DNA from: Chromobacterium haemolyticum DSM 19808
Lineage (GTDB): Bacteria; Pseudomonadota; Gammaproteobacteria; Burkholderiales; Chromobacteriaceae
DNA: 64,000 nucleotides
Direction of reading: 5' to 3'
Assembly: GCF_000711885.1 (NCBI RefSeq)
Contig: NZ_JONK01000011.1
Span: forward strand, 61,302 to 125,301
Of the stretch, positions 63,572 to 64,000 are shown one piece after another. The number at the start of each line of letters is the position of its first letter. The stretch's first letter is position 1. The translations under genes and the position numbers were made by a program. Under the pieces are notes generated by a model. The model was not told the origin of the DNA, ran no database searches, and worked only from the letters and a program-made list of their open reading frames with translations.

Positions 63572-64000
63572 TTAGCCAGCGGCTTTGAGAGTGACGTTGG
63601 TGCGCACCGAGGTCACGCCCGGCACGCGGGAGGCTTCTTCAGCTACGCGGCGCAGCGCTTCTTCGCTAGGCGCGGTGCCATTCAGGGTGACTTCGCCTGC
63701 TTTCACACTGGTCTGGATATTGGCGCCAACCTGAGCCGCGGCTTTGGCGACGGCTTCCTGAACCGCCTGGTTCAGACCGGTGGCTGCGCTTGGCGTAGCT
63801 TCGGCGATAAAAGCTTCAGCAGCGCTGGCGTCGCCTTTGGCCGCGGTGGCGCGTTGGGCTTGCTCGGCCGGGGCGCTGGCGTCGCCTTTGGCCGCGGTGG
63901 CGCGTTGGGCTTGCTCGGCCGGGGCGCTGGCGTCGCCTTTGGCTGCGGTGGCGCGTTGGGCTTGCTCGGCCGGAGCGCTGGCGTCGCCTTTGGCTGCGGT
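63572..64000 (-). CDS. BON-domain protein with 17-residue tandem repeats (5' end outside window)
   Basis: The open frame runs 142 codons from the window edge to TAA at 63572-63574. The N-terminal visible part is at least three copies of TAAKGDASAPAEQAQRA, the last followed by a partial copy. Then comes one BON domain (AVQEAVAKAAAQVGANIQ to RVPGVTSVRTNVTLKAAG), a fold found in OsmY-like periplasmic proteins that bind phospholipid or each other. The start and any signal peptide lie beyond the edge. The DNA repeat unit is 51 bp. Confidence 0.85.
   Translation of the reverse strand, partial: TAAKGDASAPAEQAQRATAAKGDASAPAEQAQRATAAKGDASAPAEQAQRATAAKGDASAAEAFIAEATPSAATGLNQAVQEAVAKAAAQVGANIQTSVKAGEVTLNGTAPSEEALRRVAEEASRVPGVTSVRTNVTLKAAG
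63819..64000 (-). repeat. 51-bp coding tandem repeat (minisatellite)
   Basis: At least three and a half copies of a 51-bp unit containing GCGTCGCCTTTGGC and GCGTTGGGCTTGCTCGGC, differing only at a few bases (CGG/AGC, GCC/GCT), fill the end of the window and continue beyond it. Each unit encodes 17 residues in frame. Confidence 0.9.

Noticed and set aside
63819..64000. Tandem repeat considered as a CRISPR array
   Set aside because: Units are contiguous without unique spacers and are translated in frame.

Overview
The window is a high-GC chromosomal segment from a beta-proteobacterium, most likely a Chromobacterium or close relative in the Neisseriales (inference). The grounds are the fmt-def / LysM-dprA-smg-topA cluster, an rsmB-DUF4390-ntrY-ntrX operon, amgK-murU opposite lptD-surA-pdxA, a GH18 chitinase with an N-terminal chitin-binding domain, and overall protein similarity. 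Nearly everything is ordinary core genome. I see no prophage, plasmid, CRISPR array, transposase or rRNA operon.

Layout. 1-11.1 kb: a Tat-exported acid phosphatase/phospholipase C-like enzyme, a PhyH-family dioxygenase, an FMN/Fe-S glutamate-synthase-like membrane protein, a DciA-like protein, a two-gene NitT/TauT-type ABC transporter without a binding protein, and a PhoD-type phosphatase. 11.5-20.6 kb: secA, a DUF2087 protein, a TlpA-like thioredoxin, a PfkB kinase, the glutathione operon gshA-(unknown secreted protein)-gshB, dgkA and a DUF1622 protein. 20.6-33.6 kb: topA, smg, dprA and a LysM protein on the minus strand; def, fmt, htpX, rsmB, DUF4390, ntrY and ntrX on the plus strand. 33.8-38.3 kb: moeB/thiF-like gene, TlpA-like protein, thioesterase, TonB-like protein, dps, DUF167 and fxsA. 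38.5-46.7 kb: two identical tRNA-Lys genes behind one strong promoter, a Fur-box-preceded heme oxygenase, pyrE, exonuclease III, a mercaptopyruvate sulfurtransferase, a HIT protein, paeA/ytfL and an Asr-like acid-shock protein. 47-55.6 kb: chitinase, isochorismatase-like hydrolase, a giant FAD/Fe-S oxidoreductase, and lemA with two TPM-domain genes. 55.6-63.1 kb: pdxA-surA-lptD (minus) divergent from amgK-murU-ruvC-ruvA (plus). The right edge cuts a BON-domain gene that carries a 51-bp tandem repeat.

What stands out. (1) A dispersed, MITE-like repeat of about 140-150 bp occurs four times (one half copy), always just 3' of a gene. In three cases its terminal trinucleotide TGA/TAA is the stop codon of that gene. 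(2) NtrX has an intact receiver and Fis-type helix-turn-helix, but its AAA+ domain has lost the Walker A lysine, the Walker B aspartate and the whole GAFTGA segment, so it should not act as a sigma-54 activator ATPase. (3) The truncated BON protein has at least three near-identical 17-residue repeats. (4) An unknown secreted protein sits inside the glutathione operon, and a HIT protein carries an unrecognised C-terminal domain. I did not find a convincing wholly new multi-gene system; the repeat family and the degenerate NtrX are the best leads.
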